Source of the DNA: Isoetes taiwanensis | Lineage: Eukaryota > Streptophyta > Lycopodiopsida > Isoetales > Isoetaceae | NCBI GenBank assembly: GCA_021234155.1 | Contig: JAJEKV010000062.1 | Coordinates: forward strand, 6,354,432 to 6,418,431 | Direction of reading: 5' to 3' | DNA length: 64,000 nucleotides | In this document: positions 43,324-54,899 of the stretch, piece after piece | How positions within the stretch are numbered: position 1 is the stretch's first letter | How the letters are laid out: each line of letters starts with the position of its first letter | Notes under the pieces: model-generated | Seen by the model: only the letters and a program-made list of their open reading frames with translations | What the model was told of the DNA's origin: nothing | Databases searched by the model: none | Translations under genes and position numbers: made by a program

Positions 43324-43960
43324 TACATTAGAATTGACTATTGAAATGCAAATGTGTATTATTCAAGATTTTAATTTCCATTGCTTGCAAGGAAAAGAAA
43401 ATTGTGGCCATTGTAGGCTGATCTATTTCCTGTCCAAAAATTGGGCTACAGTACCATTCATTAGTGTGTGCCACTATACTTGAATACTATGCGAGAGTAA
43501 GCTATATAAGTTCTGGCATGGAGTGACATTGTCATTAAGCTGCCTGCATAGGTTGGACTAGACTGCTATTTTTTCTTGCCTTGCCTTACATAATTCTTCG
43601 CACCTTGGTTTCCTCCATAGCTGGGCCTTGACAAGATTCTGATTAAACAGTGTCATCTACATCCAGGCATCATGTCGTCATACCATTTCTGTCAAAGCAA
43701 TTGGCTTGGGCGGTGAACTCCTACATATACATGTGTACCACATTTGCATTCCCATTTGCCTTATTCTCTTATTGTATGCTTGCATCTCATGCGCTTGATG
43801 GTTACATTCAAAGGTTCTAAAGGGCGCAATTCATATTTCTTTGAACATTTAAACAACCCATATAAAAGTAAAGCATGCATTTGCTGGTGATAGTGCATGT
43901 ATTCATGTACAGCCTATGCAAATATGATCATGTGTGTATACCACGGATTTTATATTGGGT

Positions 43961-44412
43961 ACCCATTTCACTCTTAAATTACCAAGGTATTGAATAGATA
44001 TCTACAACCCCATTTCACTCTTTAACTTTACCAAGGTGCTGAATAGAGGTCTAAAACTTCATGGATACCTACGTAAAATGTATTTATGCTTGCACAATGT
44101 TGTTATGACAATTGAGAAGTTGCTCCGTAATTTGATCAAATAGGTATTATTTACATTTTATGCTACTCTTCTATGAATCTTTTGATAATCCAAATTTTGA
44201 AGCAATTGTAATAGCGAACTGGGATTATGAACACAGGACATGTTGATTTCTGTCGAATACAATCTAACCATTGTCTCACTAATTACCCATTTTACTCTTA
44301 AATTACCAATGTATTGCATAGATGTCTAAAACCCCATTTCACTCTTAACTTTACCAAGATGTTGAATACAAGTTCAAAACTTCATGGATACCGGCGTAAA
44401 ATGTATTTATGC
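43961..44412. repeat. Direct repeat pair of about 130 bp, 324 bp apart
   Basis: The block at 43,961-44,090 (acccatttcactcttaaatt...) recurs at 44,285-44,412, both ending gtaaaatgtatttatgc. The second copy leads straight into the Helitron-type terminus. Confidence 0.8.
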
Positions 44413-44438
44413 CCGGCAACGCCGGGCACCCTTACTAG
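44411..44438 (+). mobile_element. Helitron-type 3' terminus
   Basis: The perfect hairpin GCCCGGC-AAC-GCCGGGC is followed after 10 bp by CTAG, then a T. A GC-rich palindrome just before a terminal CTRR next to a host T is the classic Helitron 3' end. The 5' TC end was not found, so element length is unknown; the 40,500-44,410 block is a candidate body. Confidence 0.65.
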
Positions 44439-44440
44439 TT

Positions 44441-46303
44441 ATTATTAAAGTAAAAATAACAAAAACATTTATTTTGTTAGAAACGTTAACATATGGAAAA
44501 GAGAAATTTCATATTGGTACTTTAAATTTCATATTGGTTGCATTGGCTTTGTTGCATTTTGGGAAAAGGCATGCCATCGTTACATGCAAGTTGCCACTTG
44601 CTACTTCCTAAGCAAAAGCTTTGTGACATACTTTACCTTTTATAGCCTTAGGACCTTTTGGAAAAAAGAAAAGGCTAAGGATGACGACTTGCAAAGAAAA
44701 GAGGTAAATATTATATTGGTTCTACCATAAAAAGACATAGGTGTTAAAATGATGGGAGCATATCCATACGAAGCAGAAATGAAGAAGCATGTAAATTGTG
44801 AAAATTTGGGAGACGTTAAAGCTTTAGCTTATACAATGTGGATTTTTTTGTTTTTTATTTTTTATTTTTGGGTACCATTGTGACTAATGGCTGAAACGAT
44901 TTGAACAACTAAGATGGATTCTAGGGTTCCGAAAGATGGATTCTAGGTTTCCGATATACATAGGCTAGGGATTCGTCTAACCATCCGGCAACTGATGGCA
45001 TTAGCAGATGTGAGCACTGACAATCTGTCCAACAAAAGCCGAGAGTTAAAATACGAGCGGGCTTTCACCATTTTTATGAAGAGGGTCTTCCTTGGACTCT
45101 ATTCTACGTTCAAAGGCATGGTCGGTTTGATCATTCTCGGCCAATAAGGATTCGCATGATTTTTAGAGCTATGGCACGGAGGATTAGGAAGGCAACCAGG
45201 CATATCTTTGGCCATGAACAAATGAGCAAAGAGCAGAAAAAAATGCTTCCAAGTCAACAGGAGTTATCCTTGGGCCTTGATACAATCAGGTTCTATTTAG
45301 AATTATTGATTTCATAATGCTATTTGCAGATGCTACACCTTCTATAACTGGGTTTTTGCTGTAATATGCTTGAAATGCTTTGACCTTTGCTCTTAGTTTT
45401 GATATCAAGAAAATAAACCTCAGATTCATTTGATAGAGTATTGCTTGCTGGAAAATGGTTAACATTATAAGGACTTCCAATATTTGTCGCATACGAGCTT
45501 TTAAGCTTAGCTAAGAGGGCTTTTTAAAACTAGATCTGAGGTCTTATTACCTTGGGATCTTTGCTCTTGAACTAACAATGGTGTCTTGAGGATGATATAT
45601 CTTTGCAACTATATAATTGGGTTTGTGCTATAATGTATTGAAAAATCTTTGTTTTGCTCTTAATTTTTTATATGAAGAAATCAACCTTTGATCCATTTGA
45701 TCTAACACCTTAGGGACTTCCAATATTTGATGTTTTTGAGCTTTAGCTTAACTAAGGGGCTCTTAGAACCAGATCTACAAGGATCTACAGGGCTAAATTA
45801 ATCCCTGAAGTTTAGGCAGTGCAAAAGGCTTTGAATTCTGCATAAATAGCCATATTTGATTATAGACTGACATGCAGCTAGATGGTACTGCGTATGACCA
45901 GATCTGATGGTTTTCTTATTAATTTTGCATGTTCATGTATGCATGGTGAAGGGGATAACCCAAGATAACCTATAGCTTACATTGAATTTGTCATAATTAC
46001 CCTTCTTAGGCTAATTTTTTGGCTGGTTCACTGCAGGTAACCAGGTTTCTTGCTCCATGCTTTGGTGAATTTCTCTATTTTCTCTCAAGCTTATAGTTGG
46101 AGGTATTTACAAGACTTCAAGTAAGAATGTTCTAAATGAGATGATGCTTTACAACGAAAAGGTATTTAGATGCCTATGGCAAATATAAGAGATGTATCCA
46201 GAAAATAAATGATCTGCTATGCTGTAATGCTCTTTAGACATGATAAGGTGTTTTTCATAGTGCAACATATGGAATACAAGTTTGTAGCTTATTGTTGCGG
46301 AAT
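44441..46303 (+). repeat. Upstream pseudo-LTR of second Penelope-like element
   Basis: Matches 48,172-50,046 from tattaaagtaaaaataac to tgtagcttattgttgcgg. Differences again gather at CAG/CTG. Past 46,303 the two copies diverge until cttggtattcttgcaaa (47,340 and 50,227), implying a ~1-kb replacement or insertion in the upstream copy. Confidence 0.82.
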
Positions 46304-46460
46304 ATGTAGCATAATAACAGGGGGTTTTCTTTGTGTTTTTGTACGCTTTTCACTAACGTTTTCCTATGATTTCGTGATGTATTCAAATGGATGTACTAAT
46401 GCGTACATCTAGAGTGCACCATTTCTGAGCCATTGATTTTAGCCTTTTTTTTTCCAATAG

Positions 46461-46690
46461 TCAACAACCAATGGCTCACAACAAAAGCCCTTTTTTTGTG
46501 CGTGTGGTGCATAATGGTCAACAACCAATGGCTCACAACAAAAGCCCTCTTTTTGTGTGTGGTGCATAATGGGCAACAAACAATGGCTCACAACAAAAGC
46601 CCTTTTTTTGTGCGTGTGGTGCATAATGGTCAACAACCAATGGCTCACAACAAAAGCCCTCTTTTTGTGTGTGTGGTGCATAATGGGCAC
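46461..46690. repeat. Minisatellite, four units of 55-57 bp
   Basis: Units starting tcaacaaccaatggctcaca are at 46,461, 46,518, 46,573 and 46,630, each containing caaaagccctt..ttgtg and gtggtgcataatgg. A 104-codon open frame runs through it only because the unit length is near a multiple of three; I do not regard it as a gene. Confidence 0.88.
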
Positions 46691-47509
46691 ATGAAGGGCT
46701 TGAAGGCATGTAGTGCGGTTTCCGCCCGACAACATTTCTTAGCATAACTTTTGATGATCGAGCTCTGTTTGAGATGATTTTTATTGCGTTGGAAAGCTCT
46801 CTCCGAGATCTTTTTGATAGTCTATGATATGGATATGTTTGGTTAAGTTATCTATGCTAAAACAGCAATTTTTCGGCAGGGTTTGGTAGGCTTTCACATC
46901 CTACCGGTGATTAATCTGAGGATTAGCGCTTATTGGATATTGTTTTATGGCTCATTCCGAATGAAGCTTTGCAAAAAAAATTACCATGCATTTTTAGATT
47001 TTGAGGCAGTTATTAAGCAAATTCCAAGGCTTCTAGATCCTTGTGCTAACAAGCAGAAAAGTTTCCCACTTTGGTTTCTCACCACAAGAATCCATGGAGG
47101 CCAAAGGCTGCTGTTAAATTCCAGTTGAAAAATGTTTGTGTATGGGTGTTGCAAACTTTATGACTTTCAGAATAATAGGATCAATCTGCTCTATCTTTAT
47201 GGTAACTTTTACTTATGTTCTATTTGTTTTATTGTGATGGAATTCAAAAGGTACAGGTGATGAAAGCCTCAAATGAATTCTAGTTTTTTCCTGGTTTGAA
47301 TTCTAATTTTTTTGTCACACCAGAATGCTAATTGCAGACTTGGTATTCTTGCAAAGAGTATTAAGGATGGAAGTCTGGTGACAGATTTAAAAGGTTTTTT
47401 TTTTCTAAATTCAGTTTTCTAGTTATACTAGAAACCAGGACTAAGCTTTTAATTTTGACAGGTAAAACTTAAACTTGATAATACTAATCCTTGTGTTGGT
47501 TAAAATACA

Positions 47510-47640
47510 GGATGAGGAAAAGAATTCCAAAATGGATGATTATGATGTTAGTAACAAATGGATAAAAGAGCTGGTATTGGTCAAATATCACAGTGATTCC
47601 ATACTACTATTATAGTAGAATTTGACATTTGTCATAAAAT
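47510..47640 (+). pseudogene. Trace of Penelope-like ORF exon 2
   Basis: After aaaatacag the frame reads DEEKNSKMDDYDVSNKWIKE, LVLVKYHSDS, matching the start of exon 2 in the first element (ETESHWIKELILLKYNEGR). It ends in stops after about 40 codons. The remainder of the ORF and all RT motifs are missing up to 47,860, apart from a trace of GFAEKGI at about 47,850 that echoes the C-terminal NGFAKKDITKGI of the first element. Confidence 0.6.
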
Positions 47641-48041
47641 GCATTTGCTGTTTCCTGATACGTCAGTGGGACATGATCTCAAAGCAAAATGGTTAGCACA
47701 TCTGTAATGATGGATGCCTTGAGAAATTTGAAAGAAAATCAGTTTTCTAGACTGTTGTACAACCTAAAGGATGTGATATATACCCTACGATCAGTGATGT
47801 CAGTAGTAGGAGCTGAATGGACCTGAATATTACTTTTTGCAGCAATGGCTTTGCAGAAAAGGGCATATGCAAAGGACAAGCGTATGGAGAGTTGCTCTAT
47901 GAAGTCTACCTGACAATAATTTTCATGTACTGCTGTACAATTGTGTCGACATTATCCACACGTTAAAAACAATGCTGTAAGTTATTTTGCATAATGAAAG
48001 TAGTGGAAATTTTTATATTCAGTGAAGTAGGCATGGGGAAG

Positions 48042-48072
48042 GCAGGGCCTGTGCATTACAGCAAGGTCCTGC
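48042..48072 (+). promoter_or_regulatory. 3'-terminal stem-loop of Penelope-like element 2
   Basis: gcagggcct pairs with aaggtcctgc (one G-T pair), followed by accccttgctgtaa, parallel to the first element's gtaggacc/ggtcctac and ctccttgttgtta. The T-A to C-G exchange at the second pair keeps the stem. Confidence 0.65.
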
Positions 48073-48171
48073 ACCCCTTGCTGTAAACTTTTGGTTTAAA
48101 TTCTTGAGATAGTCTAGGAGAAGTTAAACCTGCATAGGCCCTCGCAACCTCGGTTGGTGGGTGGGTTTTTT

Positions 48172-50046
48172 TATTAAAGTAAAAATAACAAAAACATTTA
48201 TTTTGTTAGAAACGTTAACATATGGAAAAAGAGAAATTTCATATTGGTACTTTAAATTTCATATTGGTTGCATTGGCTTTGTTGCATTTTGGAAAAAGGC
48301 ATGCCATCGTTACATGCAAGTTGCCACTTGCTACTTCCTAAGCAAAAGCTTTGTTGCATGCACATGTGTGACATACTTTACCTTTTATAGCCTTAGGACC
48401 TTTTGGAAAAAAGAAAAGGCTAAGGATGACGACTTGCAAAGAAAAGAGGTAAATATTATATTGGTTCTACCATAAAAAGACATAGGTGTTAAAATGATGG
48501 GAGCATATCCATACGAAGCAGAAATGAAGAAGCATGTAAATTGTGAAAATTTGGGAGACGTTAAAGCTTTAGCTTATACAATGTGGATTTTTTATTTTTT
48601 ATTTTTGGATACCATTGTGACTAATGGCTGAAACGATTTGAACAACTAAGATGGATTCTCTAGGGTTCCGAAAGATGGATTCTAGGTTTCGATATACATA
48701 GGCTAGGGATTAGATCTAACCATCCGGCAGCCCGATGGCATTAGCGGATGTGAGCGGCAATCTGTCAAGCAAGGCGAGAGTTAAAATCTGAAAGGGGCTT
48801 TCACCATTTTATGAAGAGGGTCTTCCTTGGACTCTATTACGTTTCAAAGGCATGGTGGGTTTGATCATTACGCCAATAAGGATTAGCAGATTTTTAGAGC
48901 TATGGCCTTGAGGATTTAGGAAGGCAACGAGGCATATCTTGGCCATGAACAAATGAGCAAAGCGAGAAAAAAATGCTTCCAAGTCAATAGGAGTTATCCT
49001 TGGGCCTTTGATACAATCGAGTTCTATTTAGAATTATTGATTTCATAATGCTATTTGCGGATGCTACACTTTTATAAGCTGGGTTTTCTTTGTAATATGC
49101 TTGAAATGCTTTGACCTTTGCTCTTAGTTTTGATATCAAGAAAATAAACCTCGATTCATTTGATAGAGTATTGCTTCTTTGGAAAATGGTTAACATTATA
49201 AGGACTTCCAATATTTCTTTTTTACGAGCTTTAAGCTTAGCTAAGAGGGCTTTTAAAACTAGATCTGCCGAGGTCTTATTACCTTGGGATCTTTTGCTCT
49301 TGAACTAACAATGGTGTGCAGGATGATATATGCTGCAACTATATAATTGGGTTTGTGGTATAATGTATTGAAAAATGCTGTTTGCTCTTAATTTTTTATA
49401 TGAAGAAATCAACCTTTGATCCATTTGATCTAGAATTGGTTTAACACCTTAGGGACTTCCAATATTTGATGTTTTTGAGCTTTAGCTTAACTAAGGGGGC
49501 TCTTAGAACCAAATCTACAAGGATCTACAGGGCTAAATTAATCCCTGAAGTTTAGGCAGTCCAAAAGGCTTTGAATTCTGCATAAATAGCCATATTTGAT
49601 TATAGTGACATGCGACTAGATAGATGCTTGCGTATGACCGGATCGATGGTTTTCTTATTAATTTTGCATGTTCATGTTGCCTTTTATGCATGGTGAAGGG
49701 ATAACCCAAGATAACCTATAGCTTACTGTTAGTCTTTGTCATAATTACCCTTCTTAGGCTAATTTTTGGCTGGTTCACTGCAGGTAACCAGGTTTCTTGC
49801 TCCATGCTTTGGTGAATTTCTCTATTTTCTCTCAAGCTTATGGTTGGAGGTATTTACAAGACTTCAAGTAAGAATGTTCTAAATGAGATGATGCTTTACA
49901 ACGAAAAGGTATTTAGATGCCTATGGCAAATGTAAGAGATGTATGCAGAAAATAAATGATCTGCTATGCTGTAATGCTCTTTAGACATGATAAGGTGTTT
50001 TTCATAGTGCAACATATGGAATACAAGTTTGTAGCTTATTGTTGCG
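48172..50046 (+). repeat. Downstream pseudo-LTR of second Penelope-like element
   Basis: Direct copy of 44,441-46,303 beginning after gggtttttt. It includes gcatgcacatgtg near 48,356, absent from the upstream copy. Confidence 0.82.
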
Positions 50047-50585
50047 GAAAAGGAAGTATTCGCACAATATTGAAAGATATGGAATATAAGATTGACTTAT
50101 TGTCTCCAGAAAAAAGAATACAGGCATAGAATATGATTTGAAGTATTTGATATTTTAAACAAATAAGCCTAGTCTTGGCCAGGAAAATATTACCTGTATG
50201 TTTTCTTGGGCTGCTAATTCTGGAACTTGGTATTCTTGCAAAAGTATTAAGGATGGAAGTCCGGTGACGATTTTTTTTTTTTTTTTTTTTTTGAGTGAAT
50301 GGGGTTTTTTTCATTAATTATAGAAAAAGGTACAACATAGTGAGTGAGCCTTTATAGATAGGCTACTCATGATAGAACATGCAAATGAACACAAATGAAA
50401 TAGGTCTTTCTTTGCGACATAGTAATGTTTTATGTTAACAAAAGCGATGAGTGCTGTAGAAGTAGATGGGATATATGTTGTGTTTGAGGCGGAAGTGTGT
50501 GGCGACATAAGTGAACACACATATCGGAACAATTCTGAGAGAAAAAAGATGTTAACGAATTTGTAGAAGTTATATGCAAGTCGTT

Positions 50586-52331
50586 TCAAGTCGGAAGGGA
50601 TAGGTCTGTGGTCACCGATTTGGGAGGGTGGGATGATTTGTGTGAAAGTGATAGGAGTTGAGGGAATTCATAGTGAGCTCGAAAGTTTGGCTGAAGTATC
50701 GAGTTACGCCATTTCCCGATTCGGCTTCGGGTGATCACACATGCGCATTGGTAGTGGGCATCAAAATTATTAAAGTCTTGGTAATGCATACATGATCCCC
50801 TATGATGGTAGTAGCATTCCCTGTAATACTCAAACTGTTGATTTGTCATTCTTCTACTGTTACTCTCCATGAACCACAATATCTCATGCATTAGGTATGT
50901 GCTTCTGCAAAACTCCATAGCCCAATTTAATTCCTCATCAGGTATGTCAATTATGTCTATATCCGTGATGCCTCTAACTGTGTACTTTGTCCACATATCA
51001 TGTGTGTATTGTATGTCATGTACCAGCCTCTGCCCTGGGAACAATCTGTATTCTGCAGGCTCCACAGAAGTGCCAAAGTCTCTGCTAAGGCTCCCCATGT
51101 AATCTATCAGAAGTACAATGAGTGTCAGTAAGTAAATCATGACAATTTAGTTTAAACAGTCTATGAGCTCCTATGAATTGGCCTATATTTAACCATTTTG
51201 TATCCACATCATCTTTGTGCAAGTGTTTTTGACTGGTGGCAACCATCTCAATGTCATATATAACTTGAGATTTAATCCAGAATATAGATATTTGTTTTCC
51301 TCCATATTGACACATGTTTCTATGCTTCCAAACATTCCATAATGCAATGTAACATAAAGTATTCTTATAAGCATCATCATTCATCATAAATTCAAGCAAA
51401 GTAGCAGGACAATTTATATGAAAAGTATTTTCAAACCATGCCCCAAAAGTAGTAAGCTTTACTGACCAAATATGTGCTCCATAGATTCAACATATTTTGC
51501 ATCAAGAGGCGTGGGGATTAGCTGAATTTGTTGCAGAATTGGAGTGCCTGGTGATAGTTTCCAAACATGGCACACTCTTATTTGCAATTAACCATGCAAA
51601 ATAAGAAATTTTGGGGGGTAAGTAGGAAAGCCTGAACAATCTAAATTCAGTGTCATCTGAAAGACCCCAATAAACCTTAGATTTGGAAGGTACATGAGGC
51701 TTATTTAAACAAGTATATACCTTGGATACATTGTAGCTGGGCTTACCACAGAGGGTCCTTTGGGCAGTGATAGGATTGTGTTGGATGTTGACATTGCTAA
51801 TTCTTTGCATGATGAATCTGAACATAATTTTGTACGAAGAGCGCCTCGATCCGATTTTTCGATTGGTCGGAGATCCACCTTGTGTGATCGAGAGGTCACC
51901 AAGATGTAATATACCATAAGACATCCATTTTTTATAGAGCTTTGGGTGGTTTATGGCCAGAGGAGTAATATTGTCCCTGGAGAAATTGGGATTCCAGAAT
52001 AAACTTGTGTTAGAGTGACTATTCTCAATAGCAGAAATATCAAAGGTTTTGTGAACCTTGTTCCAAGCAGAATAAAGCTTCTCATGAGGGGAAGTATTAG
52101 GGCGGGTTTCAAAGTTGTGGCGAGGAAGGTAAGTTATGGCTGATGGAAGGATGCCCTTTGGGATGGCTTGCAAGATAGCCAATATTTGATGAAGACCATG
52201 GCTGGATTGTTGTGATTGAATAATGATTTCCAAATGTACTTCCCAGCTAAAGCATAGCCCTGAAGGATCAGATTTTTGCAACCAAGGCCTCCATGTATCT
52301 TACTTACGGTGATAGTGCTCCGATTAACCAT
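50586..52331 (-). pseudogene. LINE ORF2 C-terminal region
   Basis: Continuation of ORF2 after the RT: STITVSKIHGGLGCKNLIL at the start, WSYGILHLGDLS-type sequence, then KISYFAWLIANKSVP at about 51,600, which corresponds to the zf-RVT entry motif (K.SFFAWL...R..T). YIALWNVWKHRNMCQYGGK at about 51,290-51,350 matches the tail region of plant L1 proteins. An open frame of about 180 codons (51,140-50,586) closes the ORF before the A-tail. Frame slips are present at about 51,540 and 52,140. Confidence 0.7.
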
Positions 52332-52438
52332 GTGATGATTCTTCGGATAAAGTTTCTTACAATTCTCTCAATTTGTTGGTAAATGCCTTTTGGAGCCAAA
52401 GAGGCGAGGAATAATAAATGTGAAATGACAATGGTGAA

Positions 52439-54034
52439 TTAGCAATTATTGTTCTCCACGCCGAGAGAGAGACAATTGCCATAATTGCCTAATTTCTTTC
52501 TGATCCTTGCAACTATTGGAGACCATAACTCTTTTAAACTGGGATTGAGTGACAGAGGCATACCTAGCAGGCTTGTTGTCTCAGTTGATCTAATGCATTT
52601 GATACCTGCAATGCTATCAATGTCCACATCACCAATAATAGTACATTTATTTAGATTCAGCTGTATGCCAGAAGCAGCTCCAAAGATGTGAATGATGTGA
52701 AGGAAATTGGCAATGATGCTAGAATCATTCTTGAGGAAGCTGAAAGAGTCATTTGCATATTGGAGAATGGACAGATTGATTGTATTGTCAGGAAGATTAA
52801 GTCCAACAATATTCCCCATAGATTGATGATAGGTAATCACTCTAGTTAACATCTCTGCTACAACCAGAAAGAGATAAGGTGCTAGGGGACATCCCTGTCT
52901 CACACCTCGAGCAAGAGGGAAAAAATAACCAGGGGAACCATTGACAAGGATAGTTGATTGAGATCTAGAATTTAAGCCCAAGATAAGCTTAATGATCTTT
53001 TCACTGAAGCCAAGCTTTTGAAGAGAGAATTCTAGAAAGTTCCACCTAACAGTATCAAAAGCTTTTGAGAAATCTAGCTTGAGCAAAATGCAGTTTTGCT
53101 TAGTAAGATTATTCCAATGCATTCCCTCCATGGCTGCAATGTAATTGTCCAGGATGAATCTGTTGGGAAGGAAGGCAGATTGATTCAAGCTGATAACCTC
53201 TTGGAGATGAGATTTAACCCTGTTAGCTATGATTTTGGCACAGACCTTATAAGTGGAGTTTGTCAGAGAGATAGGCCTCCAGTCAGAGAAGGACTGAGGA
53301 TTGTCAACTTTAGGAATTAAAGTAATAAAGCCAGATGAGAGAGAAGGATGAAGGTGATTTGAGTTCCATAAACCTTTGATCATATGCACAAAGTCATCTT
53401 TGAAAGTTTCCCAAAATGTAATAAAAAATTCGGGGGGCAACCCATCAGGACCTGGACTTTTACCTTTTGCAAGACTTTTTAGAGTGGAGAAAATCTCTTC
53501 AGCATTTGGAATAGCCTCCATTGCAGGGGTCATGGCAATGTTACTGTGAAGGCCATTAGTTTCAATCAAATCAGTGAAAGATTTAGCTTCTGCAATTTGG
53601 ACATGACTGTCTCTGGGTTGGGAGAAAATATTAGCATAGCTTGAGCAGAAGAAGTTGGAAATTTCTTTTTGATCAGTAATGGTGTTATCATTTCCATCCT
53701 TGACTGAGGTAAGTTGACTTTTCAGAAGCCTAGACTTAGCAACTCTATGGAAAAACCTTGAATTTCCATGATCCATGTTAGATAGGTATTTAAGTTTACA
53801 TCTGATAGATGCACCTTTTGCTTCCAGCTCTTCAATGGTTTTAATTACCATTTCCAGATTTCCTTCTTGTCTATGAAGCTCAATGTTGAAGGGGTCTTCT
53901 TGCAGATTAATTCTAACCTCCTTCATTTCCTGCAGATAAGATTTCTTTTCTGCCTGCTTGATCTCATGAAGATTCTTTGACCATTGTTTAATCCAGGCCT
54001 TGGATTTTTTAATATTGGCATAGAAGGTTCTCAT
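52439..54034 (-). pseudogene. LINE reverse transcriptase with altered YADD box
   Basis: A single 531-codon frame holds most RT landmarks of plant L1 elements: FFHRVAKSRLLKSQL, LAKGKSPGPDGLPPEFF, ITLIPKVDNPQSFSDWRPIS, NQSAFLPNRFILDN, LKLDFSKAFDTVRW (motif A), GVRQGCPLAPYLF (motif B). Motif C reads LQYANDSFSF, so the first catalytic Asp of YADD has become Asn, which should abolish polymerisation if real. The frame is otherwise intact, so this may be a recent mutation. Confidence 0.88.
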
Positions 54035-54382
54035 GGAGTTTGTAGATCTGACCTTGGGAAGAGTGTGAAATCTTTACAGAAGGAATCAGAATCAAGGAGG
54101 GAGCAATTCAATTTAAAAGGAGTGTTACAATGCCTTTTGATAGAGAGTATAAGATTGGTGGTAAAGAATTGAGGCTGGTGATTAGATATTGAAGTACACT
54201 CATCACTATATACCAAGCAATTATTCCAGATCTCGTTTTGAGTGTTGTTTATATAAAATCTGTCAAATGCACAATATACTCTGTTATTCCCTTCTTGCTT
54301 GTTAGACTATGTGTAGGCTGAGGTGGACGATGGGATATGCTGAAGAAAATGGCTGTCTAGCATTTGATCCCATTGTGTTCTT

Positions 54383-54857
54383 TCAACAGATGACATGTTG
54401 AGATTTTTTCCAATTTTCAAGTCCATTGGGTGTGTTATTGAAGTCCCTTACAATCCGAGGTATCACAATCTTGAGATGCAATGTGATTGTTAACATTGAC
54501 CAAGTGTTAGCTCTAGATCTAGAGTCAGTGGAGGCATAGACATTTATCACACCAAATCTAGAGTCATTATGTTTAAAAATTACTGATTGCCAGGATCTGC
54601 AAGGGCTAGTGTAGACAGAACTATGAGTAAGGTGTCTCCAGGATGTCTGAGAGCCCTCACGAGGTCCCAGTTGCTTCAATCCATGTGGAGGAAAAGCACG
54701 GGCCAATCAATCGATAGATTGGAACACTCAAAGCTGGGGAGTCTAAGCTCTCAGAAGAAGAATGATAATGCGCAACATAACTCCTAATTTGGGAGATGGC
54801 TCTTCTCCTTTTCAGGGGGCCTTTTATGCCTCTTAGATTCCAACTGAGAATCTTCAT
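54383..54857 (-). pseudogene. LINE APE-type endonuclease, frame-broken
   Basis: It opens MKILSWNLRGIKGPLKRRR, the typical first motif of plant L1 endonucleases. After slips, FGVINVYASTDSRSR (INVYAP motif) and RDFNNTPNG (GDFN motif, G changed to R) follow. The endonuclease nicks target DNA to prime reverse transcription. Sequence between 54,383 and 54,034 links to the RT with further breaks. Confidence 0.78.
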
Positions 54858-54899
54858 GGTATTAATTTAGGAGAGGCAACCTTGGGGGGAATCAATGAA

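Larger units (their letters stand above)
40500..44410 (+). other. Region with scattered exon-like fragments, probable Helitron body
   Basis: Several short stretches look like exons with splice-like borders but no recognisable family. Around 41,100-41,205 HGEHERHVVSEHLGHFDATW is followed by TCGCGG|GTAAAA. The exon at 42,515-42,647 is listed separately. At about 43,190-43,320 there is a duplicated segment reading MELLYYAQRSS. Because the region ends in a Helitron-type terminus at 44,438, and Helitrons often carry captured gene pieces, these may be captured exons. The 5' end of such an element was not identified and no Rep/helicase sequence is present. Confidence 0.4.
44441..50271 (+). mobile_element. 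Second Penelope-like element, internally deleted
   Basis: A direct repeat (44,441-46,303 and 48,172-50,046) surrounds a 1.9-kb internal region with only traces of the element's ORF. Organisation and short motifs match the first element: agataacctatagcttac and ctgcaggtaaccaggtttct near the end of each repeat against aaatctgtagcttac and gcaggtaacgggatttct; an NKWIKEL coding trace; oligo-T with ttatacta...; and a terminal stem-loop. It is a related but distinct subfamily and is non-autonomous as read. A 7.3-kb LINE interrupts its downstream end at 50,271. Confidence 0.7.

Noticed and set aside
46433..46747. 104-codon open frame and its minus-strand partners as genes
   Set aside because: They consist of translated minisatellite units; openness follows from the repeat.
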